From assembly GCA_965178635.1 (NCBI GenBank), contig CBCXVT010000027.1, forward strand, positions 6,117 through 70,116: a stretch of 64,000 nt of DNA, in the 5' to 3' direction. Position 1 is the stretch's first letter. Each line of letters opens with the position of its first letter. This DNA comes from GCA-2733415 sp965178635. Lineage in GTDB: Bacteria; Bacteroidota; Bacteroidia; Flavobacteriales; Flavobacteriaceae. The position numbers and the translations under genes are program-made. Shown piece by piece: positions 52,194-60,165 of this stretch. Under the pieces are notes generated by a model, which was given only the letters and a program-made list of their open reading frames with translations, was not told the DNA's origin and searched no databases.

Positions 52194-53696
52194 ATGAAAA
52201 GAGTTTTACTTATAATAGGATTGATATCCTCAATTGGTTTTTCGCAAAATATAAATGACGCATTACTATTTAGTAGTTCGCATAATCAAGGATCAGCACG
52301 TTATAATGCCATGAGTGGTGCATTTGGTGCTCTTGGTGGTGATTTCTCTGCTATTAATGATAATCCTGCGGGTAGTGCAGTTTTTAATAATTCATCGATT
52401 TCTGGTGGTTTATTATTGTCTAATAATCAAAATGACACAAACTATTTTGGAACACAAACTAGTTCGTCTGACTCTAATTTATCTATAAATCAATTAGGTG
52501 GAGCATTAGTGTTGAAAGATGCTAATGGAGATTCTGATTGGACTAAGTTCGTTATTGCATTAAACTATCAAGAAACTCAAAATTTTGATAAAGAGTATTA
52601 TATTTCTGGAGATAGTAATGTGTCAATTGATTCATACTTTTTAAGTCACGCAAACGGATTGGTTTTTCAAGATATTCAAGCTCTACCAGGAGAGTATTTA
52701 GAAGAAGCTTATTTAGATATAGCGTCTAGTTATGGGTATAATTACCAACAAGCTTTCTTAGGGTATTATGGTGGTGTTATAGATCCTATAGACAATTCAG
52801 ACCCATTAAATACAATGTATGTAGGAACTGGAGATTATTCTACTGTAAGTCAGGATTATTATTATAGTAGTTCTGGGTCAAATTCAAAATTCAATTTTAA
52901 TGCTTCAACGCAATACAAGGATGTCTTGTATTTAGGGTTGTCATTAAACGGTCATTTTGTTGATGTACAGCGTGATTCAAGAATTGAAGAAACTGGTTAT
53001 GATGCAGCTTCAGCTTTGGAATATGTGGTGTTTGATAATTATTTAAGGACTACAGGGGGAGGTTTCTCTATGCAAGTAGGTGCTATTGGTAAATTAGGTA
53101 AAGTTGTTAGGTTAGGTGCGTCATTTCAATCACCAACTTGGTATGTATTTACTGATGAATTATCACAACGTATTGACTCAAACATAGCAGATATTGATAT
53201 CGGTTATATTAATCAAAATCAAATTACAGTGTTTGAAGATTACAAATTACGTACACCTATGAAGTTAACTGGTAGTGCCGCATTTGTGTTTGGTAAACAA
53301 GGATTACTGAGTGTCGATTATCATTATCAAGATTATAATAACATGAGGATGAAACCCAATAGCAGTCATTTTCAAACTGTGAATGCGCAAATAAACAATA
53401 GTTTAGTTGGCGCGTCATCAATTAATTTAGGAGGTGAATACAGAATTGAAAAATGGAGTTTAAGAGCAGGATATCGTTTTGAAGAAAGTCCTTATGAGAA
53501 TAAAAACATAATGGATGATTTAACAGGATATTCTTTAGGGTTTGGTTATAACTTTGGAAGATCAAAGTTTGATTTAGCATACAGTCAGTCAAGTCAAGAT
53601 GTGAGTCACCAATTATATGATACTGGTTTAACGACTAGAGCTTCAATAGAGGAGCGTAATTCATATGTAACAGCAACTTTCGCATATAAATTCTAA
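52194..53696 (+). CDS. OmpP1/FadL/TodX family outer-membrane transport protein
   Basis: A 500-residue outer-membrane beta-barrel. Signal peptide to about residue 18 (MKRVLLIIGLISSIGFSQN). The N-terminal hatch motif NAMSGAFGALGGDFSAINDNPAGSAVFNNS near 37-66 is the FadL-family mark (the N-P-A-G turn). Strongly alternating strands follow to a C-terminal aromatic (TATFAYKF). Members carry hydrophobic compounds, for example long-chain fatty acids or aromatic hydrocarbons, across the outer membrane. The specificity is unknown. It ends just before a long hairpin shared with the convergent GNAT gene. Confidence 0.88.
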   Translation: MKRVLLIIGLISSIGFSQNINDALLFSSSHNQGSARYNAMSGAFGALGGDFSAINDNPAGSAVFNNSSISGGLLLSNNQNDTNYFGTQTSSSDSNLSINQLGGALVLKDANGDSDWTKFVIALNYQETQNFDKEYYISGDSNVSIDSYFLSHANGLVFQDIQALPGEYLEEAYLDIASSYGYNYQQAFLGYYGGVIDPIDNSDPLNTMYVGTGDYSTVSQDYYYSSSGSNSKFNFNASTQYKDVLYLGLSLNGHFVDVQRDSRIEETGYDAASALEYVVFDNYLRTTGGGFSMQVGAIGKLGKVVRLGASFQSPTWYVFTDELSQRIDSNIADIDIGYINQNQITVFEDYKLRTPMKLTGSAAFVFGKQGLLSVDYHYQDYNNMRMKPNSSHFQTVNAQINNSLVGASSINLGGEYRIEKWSLRAGYRFEESPYENKNIMDDLTGYSLGFGYNFGRSKFDLAYSQSSQDVSHQLYDTGLTTRASIEERNSYVTATFAYKF

Positions 53697-53712
53697 GGAG
53701 TAAAATTTTTAA

Positions 53713-53768
53713 AAACCCAAATCATATCATGTATTTAGTATTCTAAATACATGATATGATTTGGGTTT
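53713..53768. terminator. 26-bp hairpin terminator overlapping the GNAT gene 3' end
   Basis: Arms 53713-53738 and 53743-53768 are perfectly complementary over 26 bp with loop TATT. The right arm is the last eight to nine codons of the minus-strand GNAT gene (53735 onwards), so the left arm is an inverted copy of that coding end. It can end transcripts from both convergent genes. Confidence 0.9.
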
Positions 53769-54250
53769 GAGTGTGTTTCAGAAACTTTAAAGTCATATAC
53801 TCCAACAATTGAAAACCCTATTTTTGTATAGAAGTTTACAGCACGTGAATTTTCTACCCAAACGGCTAGCCAAATTCCTTTTTGATGTTGTTTTTTAGAT
53901 AATTCTAAATTAAAATCAAATAAGGTTTTACTTAAACCTAAGCCATAAAACTCTTTTAGAAAATATATACGATCTAATTTTGTGATGTTGGCGGCTGTGA
54001 CATTTTCATTAGGTGAGTTCATTACAATTTTTGAATATCCAGCAATAACATTGTTGTAATATAAAATGTGATATATATACTCAGGTTGCGATAATTCCTT
54101 TATAACTGCTTCGGTGGTGTAATTTTTTATGGTGTAAGTATCAATATCTTTTTTTGGAGCACTATGTCCGTGAGCATCTAAAAAAGTTGTTTTTCCAATA
54201 GTAGCTAATGTTTCAGCATGCGATATGTCAGCTTTTACAATTTGAATCAT
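53735..54250 (-). CDS. GNAT family N-acetyltransferase
   Basis: A 171-residue acetyl-CoA-dependent transferase. Pattern: IVKADISHAETLATIGKTTF at 3-23, the central strand NNVIAGYSKIVMNS near 76, motif A DRIYFLKEFYGLGLSKTLFDFNLELSKKQ near 103-130 with the pyrophosphate loop FYGLGLS, then WVENSRAVNFYTKIGFSIVGVYDF near 140-163. This resembles the RimI/SpeG-like group. It overlaps the recQ gene by four bases, so it is the third gene of an operon. The end of its reading frame forms one arm of a terminator hairpin. Confidence 0.9.
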   Translation of the reverse strand: MIQIVKADISHAETLATIGKTTFLDAHGHSAPKKDIDTYTIKNYTTEAVIKELSQPEYIYHILYYNNVIAGYSKIVMNSPNENVTAANITKLDRIYFLKEFYGLGLSKTLFDFNLELSKKQHQKGIWLAVWVENSRAVNFYTKIGFSIVGVYDFKVSETHSNPNHIMYLEY

Positions 54251-56145
54251 TTAATTTTATATTTGTTATTGGGTAATAATTCTATTAAAGAGCTATCAGC
54301 AAGAGCTCTTAAGGTGTCTAATAATTCATCAGAGCTGCATTGTAGTTGATTTAATAGTTCTGAAGAATTTAAAGAAGCTTCTTTTAAACTTATGAGTATC
54401 TGTTCTTGTAAATTGATACTGTTTTGTTTTTTTGATATTTTTTCAGAAATACAAAATGAGCAAATGCCGCAATTTTCAGTAGAGTCTTCGCCAAAGTAAT
54501 TAAGTAGTAACTGCTCTTTACAGCTGGTAGTATCTTGTATGTAATTGGCAACGGAAAGAAATTGCGATTTCTTCAATTCGTTTTGTTGTGTTAAAAATCT
54601 AGAAACACGATTGATGGTTCTATCATCTTCACGAGGTTCTAATAAAGTAATATTGATATCTGAATCAAATAATTGTAATTTAATAATGTCATTTTTTTCA
54701 ATAGATAATAATTGTTCTTTAATACTTGATTTTGTGATTTTTAATTGCGTAGCAATCAAGTTTAAATCGATTGTTATTGTGCTCTCAAAAGCACCACCAT
54801 ATTTTCTTAAAATAAAATTTAGAACAGTATTATGTTGTTTGTGAGTGCTGATATACCTGATTAAGTTATAATTATCAACTAAAAATTGTAATGTCGTTTT
54901 ATTTTTAAATTCTTTAGAAAATCGCAATACAGCTTGTCTGTCTAAAAAAGTAATGGCGTTTACAGTTTTAGTGATGTTTAATTGATAGCGTTTACAAAAT
55001 TCATAGATGTTAAAATCATAAGTTATATGTTCGCCTTCTTGGTAGGCAATACCTAAATAGCTACAAAGTTTTTTGTAAACAAATTTCAAATCTGAAATCT
55101 CTGGTAAGGCATGTGTAATTTGATTTTCTAGTGCAGGAATATCACTTTTATTATTTAAAATAATAGCAAATGCTTTTTCGCCATTTCTTCCTGCTCTTCC
55201 TGCTTCTTGATAATAATTTTCTAGGTTTTCAGTTGGTGAAAGATGAATTACAGTTTTTACATCTGGTTTGTCAATACCCATACCAAAGGCATTGGTGGCT
55301 ACCATAACCTGTGCTTCGTTTTTCATCCACAATTTAAAGTGATTATTCTTTTCCTGAGTAGTTAAGCCACCATGGTAGTTTGTAGATGAAATGCCTAATT
55401 CTATAAGATAGTCAGCAAGTTGTTTGGTTTGTTTTCTGTTGCGCACATATATAATTGAAGATTGCGGATTCTTTTTAAGAATCTGCAATAATTTCCCTTG
55501 CTTGTCATCAGTTTCAAAAACCATATACGCCAAATTATCTCTTTTAAAAGAGCTTTTAAAAACGGTAGCATTTTTTAGCTGAAGATTTTCAATAATATCC
55601 TCAATAACTTTAGGTTTTGCGCTACCAGTTAGTGCAATTGTTGGTATGTTTGGTAGTAACTCTTTAACTTTTTGAATGTTGTTGTATGCTGGTCTGAAAT
55701 CATTTCCCCATTGTGAAATACAGTGGGCTTCATCAATAGCAATTAAATTAATATTGATGTTTTTTAAGCGTTCAAGCACAAGGTCAGATTGTAAACGTTC
55801 TGGCGATAAATACATGAATTTGTAATTGCCGTATAGACAATTATTCAGTTCTCTGTCTAAATCTTGGAAACTCAAAGAGCTGTCAAGCGCAATAGCTTTT
55901 ATACCTTTTGTTGTTAGATTTTGCACTTGATCTTTCATCAATGCAATTAACGGTGAAACTACTAAACACACACCTTCCATGCATAATGCAGGAATCTGAT
56001 AACAAACGGATTTCCCTCCGCCAGTAGGTAGTAATACAAAACTGTCTTTTTGTGCTATGACATTAGTTATGATCTCTTCTTGTAAAGGTCTGAATTGGTG
56101 GTAATCCCAATACTGTTTCAATATGTCAAGCGGAGCGCTCTTCAT
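54247..56145 (-). CDS. RecQ family ATP-dependent DNA helicase
   Basis: A 632-residue 3'-5' DNA helicase. Motif 0 (YWDYHQFRPLQEEII) near 12, Walker A LPTGGGKSVCYQIPAL near 38-53, DEAH box in LIAIDEAHCISQWGNDFRP near 133, motif III LTGSAKP, motifs V-VI (VMVATNAFGMGIDKPDVKTVIHLSPTENLENYYQEAGRAGRNGE). The RecQ zinc-binding domain is compact, with Cys residues in TSCKEQLLLNYFGE...NCGICSFC near 540-563. There is no HRDC domain. It overlaps the GNAT and AAA genes on either side and is one of the short Bacteroidota RecQ paralogues. Confidence 0.93.
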   Translation of the reverse strand: MKSAPLDILKQYWDYHQFRPLQEEIITNVIAQKDSFVLLPTGGGKSVCYQIPALCMEGVCLVVSPLIALMKDQVQNLTTKGIKAIALDSSLSFQDLDRELNNCLYGNYKFMYLSPERLQSDLVLERLKNININLIAIDEAHCISQWGNDFRPAYNNIQKVKELLPNIPTIALTGSAKPKVIEDIIENLQLKNATVFKSSFKRDNLAYMVFETDDKQGKLLQILKKNPQSSIIYVRNRKQTKQLADYLIELGISSTNYHGGLTTQEKNNHFKLWMKNEAQVMVATNAFGMGIDKPDVKTVIHLSPTENLENYYQEAGRAGRNGEKAFAIILNNKSDIPALENQITHALPEISDLKFVYKKLCSYLGIAYQEGEHITYDFNIYEFCKRYQLNITKTVNAITFLDRQAVLRFSKEFKNKTTLQFLVDNYNLIRYISTHKQHNTVLNFILRKYGGAFESTITIDLNLIATQLKITKSSIKEQLLSIEKNDIIKLQLFDSDINITLLEPREDDRTINRVSRFLTQQNELKKSQFLSVANYIQDTTSCKEQLLLNYFGEDSTENCGICSFCISEKISKKQNSINLQEQILISLKEASLNSSELLNQLQCSSDELLDTLRALADSSLIELLPNNKYKIK

Positions 56146-56681
56146 TAGGAGTACTCTACAACATTTAAAATGTAATTGGCACGTTCGCTAATTTCTCCAA
56201 CCGGTACTTCACAAATTTCGTAACCATGATCAGTATAGGTTTTTTTTAGATTGTCTTGAATTTTTAATGCTTCTTCAAAACTCTCATAACGTTCGTTATC
56301 ATTTTTGAAAATCTTTTTCCAAGCAGGGAAGAGAAATACAAAATCATAAACAAGTTCTGCGGAAGCTTTAATGACTTTTGGTTCTGTAGGAACGTTTATA
56401 TATTCATTGTAAGCAATGATGTCAGGTAAACCTCTATCAATAAAAACAAAACTTCCTTCATGGTTTGTGCAAGCTTCAAATTGTGCAATTCTTCCAGAAA
56501 GTAGTTTCTCGTTAAATTCGTCAGGATTGCTTAAAAATAACTGATCGATACCTCTTTTTTGTGCTTCAAGAATGATAGCTCTTGAAACTTCTTGAAAGCA
56601 AGTATAACCTCTTTTTTCTAGTTCAGAGAGTACGGTAGTTTTTCCAGAACCTGGACTTCCAATTAAAAGAATTCGTTTCAT
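56145..56681 (-). CDS. AAA_28-type P-loop ATPase
   Basis: A 178-residue P-loop protein with GSPGSGKTTVLSEL near residues 8-21, and DRG in SFVFIDRGLPDIIAY near 89-103. The pattern (KRGYTCFQEVSRAIILEAQKRG) is that of AAA_28/NadR-like kinase-type ATPases, with predicted small-molecule or nucleotide kinase activity. The chosen start ATG 56681 (KRILLIGSPG) is standard. A frame-open extension to 56711 adds only a hydrophobic stretch. It leads a three-gene operon with recQ and the GNAT gene (one-base overlap with recQ). Confidence 0.82.
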   Translation of the reverse strand: MKRILLIGSPGSGKTTVLSELEKRGYTCFQEVSRAIILEAQKRGIDQLFLSNPDEFNEKLLSGRIAQFEACTNHEGSFVFIDRGLPDIIAYNEYINVPTEPKVIKASAELVYDFVFLFPAWKKIFKNDNERYESFEEALKIQDNLKKTYTDHGYEICEVPVGEISERANYILNVVEYS

Positions 56682-56751
56682 TAATAATAGTATTGTGATA
56701 AGAAAAAGCAAATTAACTAATTATGTATTAATTAAGATTAATTTTATGCTT

Positions 56752-56759
56752 TATATTTG
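56752..56759 (+). promoter_or_regulatory. -7 promoter box of the DUF493 gene
   Basis: TATATTTG, an exact TAnnTTTG match, ends 21 nt ahead of the ATG at 56781 and overlaps the TTG at 56757, ruling out that TTG as start. Confidence 0.6.
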
Positions 56760-56780
56760 CAAAATTATATAAACAAAACT

Positions 56781-57077
56781 ATGAGTACATCTACAAATTC
56801 TGATGAATTTTATAAAAAATTAAAAGCACAATTAGAAGAAACAGCTGTGTTTCCGTCACTATATTTATACAAGTTTATTGTGCCAACAAAAGAGGACGAT
56901 TCTAAAGTTGATTTGGTGGTGACTAAATTTGATAACTTAGGAGCAGCTATAGTGACTAAAAAGTCGAAAAATGGTAAATATACAAGTGTGTCTATAGAAG
57001 TGAAAATGAAATCAGCAGATGCTGTTATTAAAAAATATAAAGAGGTTACTGTTATTGAAGGTATTATTTCTTTGTAA
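56781..57077 (+). CDS. DUF493 (YbeD-like) protein
   Basis: A 98-residue cytosolic alpha/beta protein with the ACT-like fold of the DUF493/YbeD family, whose role is not settled. Core: DEFYKKLKAQLEETAVFPSLYLYKFIVP at 8-35, a variable loop, then KFDNLGAAIVTKKSKNGKYTSVSIEVKMKSADAVIKKYKEVTVIEGIISL. The ATG at 56781 is preferred over a TTG 24 bases earlier because that codon is part of the -7 promoter box. It is divergent from the AAA/recQ operon. Confidence 0.82.
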   Translation: MSTSTNSDEFYKKLKAQLEETAVFPSLYLYKFIVPTKEDDSKVDLVVTKFDNLGAAIVTKKSKNGKYTSVSIEVKMKSADAVIKKYKEVTVIEGIISL

Positions 57078-57175
57078 ATTAATTCTATAGCTCGTTAAAA
57101 ATTATTACTTTGCAAGAGTAATTTACTTCCAAGGCTGAACTCGCATGTTTGCCTGATTAAAATAGCATACACATT

Positions 57176-57847
57176 TTGATAGATAATATAGAATACAATA
57201 CAGAACGCAGCAAATTAATTATTCCGGAGTACGGTCGTCATATGCAAAAAATGGTAGATCATGCTATTTCAATTGAAGACCCAGAAGAGCGTAATAAAGT
57301 TGCAAAAGCAATCATTGATGTTATGGGGAATATGAATCCTCATTTACGTGATGTTGCAGATTTTAAGCATAAATTATGGGATCAGTTATTTATTATTTCT
57401 GATTTTAAATTAGATGTTGAGTCGCCTTTTGAAAAACCGTCAAGAGAAGAATTAGCAGCAAAGCCAGAACGTTTACCTTATCCTCAAAATTTTCCTAAAT
57501 ACCGTTTTTATGGTAATAACATCAAACGAATGATAGATGTCGCGTTAAGTTGGGAAGAAGGTGAGTTGAAACAAGCGTTGATAGGTACTGTAGCCAATCA
57601 TATGAAAAAGTGTTTCTTAAACTGGAATAAAGATACTGTTGAAGATGCTGTGATATTCAATCATTTATATGAATTGTCTAATGGCGGTATCGATGTGACA
57701 ACAAATGACTTGGTGTTAACCGATTCTAGTGTGTTGTTAAAGTCTAAAGGGCGCTCTAATACTAATAAGAATTACTCTAATTCTAAGCATACAAACAACA
57801 GAAATAACAACAGAAACAATACTAATAAAAACCGTAAAAGGTATTAA
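57176..57847 (+). CDS. DUF4290 protein
   Basis: A 223-residue cytosolic protein of the Bacteroidota DUF4290 family, function unknown. The conserved opening IDNIEYNTERSKLIIPEYGRHMQKMVDHAI starts at a TTG (57176), as no ATG lies near it. The helical body runs to about 180 (FYGNNIKRMIDVALSWEEGELKQALIGTVANHMKKCFLNWNKDTV). The final 35 residues are Asn/Lys/Arg-rich and disordered. It is followed after 14 nt by murA, a conserved pairing in the group from memory, so a role near the cell wall is possible. Confidence 0.82.
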   Translation: MIDNIEYNTERSKLIIPEYGRHMQKMVDHAISIEDPEERNKVAKAIIDVMGNMNPHLRDVADFKHKLWDQLFIISDFKLDVESPFEKPSREELAAKPERLPYPQNFPKYRFYGNNIKRMIDVALSWEEGELKQALIGTVANHMKKCFLNWNKDTVEDAVIFNHLYELSNGGIDVTTNDLVLTDSSVLLKSKGRSNTNKNYSNSKHTNNRNNNRNNTNKNRKRY

Positions 57848-57861
57848 AATAGCTTACTTTA

Positions 57862-59172
57862 ATGGGAACATTTCAAATAGAAGGAGGGCATAAATTAAAA
57901 GGAGAAATCCAACCTCAAGGTGCAAAAAATGAAGCATTGCAAATTTTATGTGCTGTATTACTTACTCCTGAAAAAGTAACAATTAATAACATTCCAGATA
58001 TTATTGATATCAACAAGCTGATTAGTTTGTTAGGGAATTTAGGAGTAAAGATTCAAAAATTAGCGCACGGCTCGTATTCTTTTCAAGCAGATGAGGTTAA
58101 TTTAAAATACTTAGAATCGCCAGATTTTAAAAAAGAAGGTAGTTCATTAAGAGGGTCAATTATGGTTGTAGGGCCATTATTAGCACGTTTCGGTAAAGGA
58201 TATATTCCTAAGCCAGGAGGTGATAAAATAGGAAGACGTCGTTTAGATACTCACTTTGAGGGGTTTATCAAATTAGGCGCAAAATTCCGTTACAACCGTG
58301 AAGAGTATTTTTACGGTGTTGAGGCTGATAAATTAGTTGGGACAGATATGTTGCTTGATGAAGCTTCTGTAACTGGTACCGCTAATATCTTAATGGCGGC
58401 TGTTTTAGCAGAAGGAACTACAACAATTTATAACGCAGCTTGTGAACCGTATATTCAACAGTTATCTAAAATGTTGAATTCTATGGGAGCAAACATTACA
58501 GGTGTTGGTTCTAACTTATTGACTATTGAAGGTGTTGAGAGTTTAGGTGGTTGTACACATACAGTATTGCCAGATATGATTGAAATTGGTAGTTGGATAG
58601 GTTTAGCAGCAATGACTAAAAGTGAACTGACTATTAAAAATGTAAGTTGGAAAAACTTAGGGAATATTCCTTCAGTATTTAGAAAACTAGGAATTACTCT
58701 TGAAAAAAGAGGCGATGATATTTACATTCCAGAACATAAAGATGGTTATGAAATTCAAAATTATATTGACGGGTCTATATTAACTGTAGCAGATGCACCT
58801 TGGCCTGGGTTTACTCCAGATTTATTGAGTATCGTATTAGTTATGGCAACACAAGCAAGAGGAAGTGTATTGATACATCAAAAGATGTTTGAAAGCCGTT
58901 TGTTCTTTACAGATAAGTTAATTGACATGGGAGCGAAGATTATTTTGTGTGATCCACACCGTGCGTCAATAATTGGTCATGATTTCAAATCGCAATTAAA
59001 AGCCACAACAATGGTATCGCCAGATATTAGAGCTGGAGTGTCATTATTAATTGCTGCATTATCAGCAAAAGGAACAAGTGTGATTCATAATATTGAGCAA
59101 ATAGATAGAGGATATGAACGTATAGACGAGCGTTTAAGAGCTATCGGTGCTAAGATTGTGAGAACTGCTTAA
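57862..59172 (+). CDS. murA: UDP-N-acetylglucosamine 1-carboxyvinyltransferase MurA (Asp variant)
   Basis: First committed enzyme of peptidoglycan synthesis, transferring enolpyruvyl from PEP to UDP-GlcNAc; 436 residues. The early KNEALQIL at 22-29, RGSIMVVGPLLARFG, and the end RAGVSLLIAALSAKGTSVIHNIEQIDRGYERIDERLRAIGAKI fit well. In the active-site loop (GGDKIGRRRLD) residue 121 is Asp where E. coli has Cys115. Asp at this position is compatible with activity and makes the enzyme insensitive to fosfomycin in other bacteria. It directly follows the DUF4290 gene. Confidence 0.95.
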   Translation: MGTFQIEGGHKLKGEIQPQGAKNEALQILCAVLLTPEKVTINNIPDIIDINKLISLLGNLGVKIQKLAHGSYSFQADEVNLKYLESPDFKKEGSSLRGSIMVVGPLLARFGKGYIPKPGGDKIGRRRLDTHFEGFIKLGAKFRYNREEYFYGVEADKLVGTDMLLDEASVTGTANILMAAVLAEGTTTIYNAACEPYIQQLSKMLNSMGANITGVGSNLLTIEGVESLGGCTHTVLPDMIEIGSWIGLAAMTKSELTIKNVSWKNLGNIPSVFRKLGITLEKRGDDIYIPEHKDGYEIQNYIDGSILTVADAPWPGFTPDLLSIVLVMATQARGSVLIHQKMFESRLFFTDKLIDMGAKIILCDPHRASIIGHDFKSQLKATTMVSPDIRAGVSLLIAALSAKGTSVIHNIEQIDRGYERIDERLRAIGAKIVRTA

Positions 59173-59196
59173 TACGAATTATTTATAAAAAATTAG

Positions 59197-59226
59197 AAAA
59201 GGGTTGCTTAACGGCAATCCTTTTTT
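59197..59226. terminator. Terminator between murA and the OmpA-like gene
   Basis: An 11-bp stem with one G-U pair (59197-59207 with 59214-59224), loop TTAACG, then a T-run that reaches the stop of the convergent gene. Confidence 0.8.
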
Positions 59227-60064
59227 AGTTTTTTAAAACTTTCAATTCTACACGCCTATTTCCCTGCTGTATTTTTACAGTGCTTTCAGGATAATCTAAA
59301 GGTCTCGTGAATCCAAAACCTTTGTAGGATAATTTACTTTTCTTAACCCCTCGTTTGATAAGTTCTAAGTAAATGTTCTTAGCGCGTTCAGTAGAAAGTA
59401 CTAAGTTGTCTTCAGATGGAACTTTAGTTTCGTATTCTTCCTTCTCGCCACAGCAAACGTGACCTTCAATTAATACAGATATTTTGGGGTAAGCTTTTAG
59501 TATTTTTACAATTCCTTCAATATCTTCCTCAGATGCCTTAGTGATGTTTGGTGTGCTAATATAAAAGCTAGTGTTTTGAACACGTAATTTTTCACCAACA
59601 GATAGTTTTGGGAGTTGTTTAAGGTAGCGTTGCTTTCTGGTTAAACTAACATAGGTATCTTTGGGCTTTTCATAAGATAATATCACATCAACTTTACGGT
59701 GCTTGCTATTGCCTTCCTCAAAGCTGGCTTCAGGGCTTTGTTCATCTAATTCTCCTAAACCTTGCTGCGCAATTGCTGTAAACTGGTAGTTAGAGGTCAC
59801 ATAGGTATAAACGGCTTTGGCACGTTTTGTAGATAATTTATTGTTGTACACATGATTTCCAACAAAATCAGTATACCCTTTTATACGTATCTGAAGCACC
59901 TCTTCTATTTTGATACCTTTAAAAAAAGAATCTATTTGAACTTTATGAGCTTCAGTGATATCAAACTTTGCACTATCAAAAAACAGTTTTAAGCTGTCAG
60001 GTTTTTTAGTTTGTGCAATACAGTTAAAGCTAAAACATATAATGAGAAGTAACTTAAAATTCAT
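59225..60064 (-). CDS. Secreted protein with two OmpA-like domains
   Basis: A 279-residue exported protein with a signal peptide (MNFKLLLIICFSFNCIAQ). There is no beta barrel. Residues 25-130 form one OmpA-like peptidoglycan-binding domain (FFDSAKFDITEAHKVQIDSFF, GYTDFVGNHVYNNKLSTKRAKAVYTYV), and residues 155-278 form a second (FYISTPNITKASEEDIEGIVKIL, IEGHVCCGEKEE, LSTERAKNIYLELIKRGVKKSKLSYKGFGFTRPL). The second has two Cys residues after EGHV. A lipidated form is unlikely because the residue before Cys is Asn. It probably tethers something to the cell wall. Confidence 0.8.
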   Translation of the reverse strand: MNFKLLLIICFSFNCIAQTKKPDSLKLFFDSAKFDITEAHKVQIDSFFKGIKIEEVLQIRIKGYTDFVGNHVYNNKLSTKRAKAVYTYVTSNYQFTAIAQQGLGELDEQSPEASFEEGNSKHRKVDVILSYEKPKDTYVSLTRKQRYLKQLPKLSVGEKLRVQNTSFYISTPNITKASEEDIEGIVKILKAYPKISVLIEGHVCCGEKEEYETKVPSEDNLVLSTERAKNIYLELIKRGVKKSKLSYKGFGFTRPLDYPESTVKIQQGNRRVELKVLKN

Positions 60065-60140
60065 AAAGGAAGTTTCAAATTGTTTTAGAGCCTAAAAAGA
60101 GGTTTAGCTTACAATATAATAAAGTTTTGATTATTGGTTG

Positions 60141-60148
60141 TATATTTG
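60141..60148 (+). promoter_or_regulatory. -7 promoter box of rimO
   Basis: TATATTTG, exact TAnnTTTG, ending 17 nt before the ATG at 60166. It falls inside the open frame that begins at TTG 60127, so the ATG is the true start. Confidence 0.6.
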
Positions 60149-60165
60149 CAGTCCAAAATTCAGGT

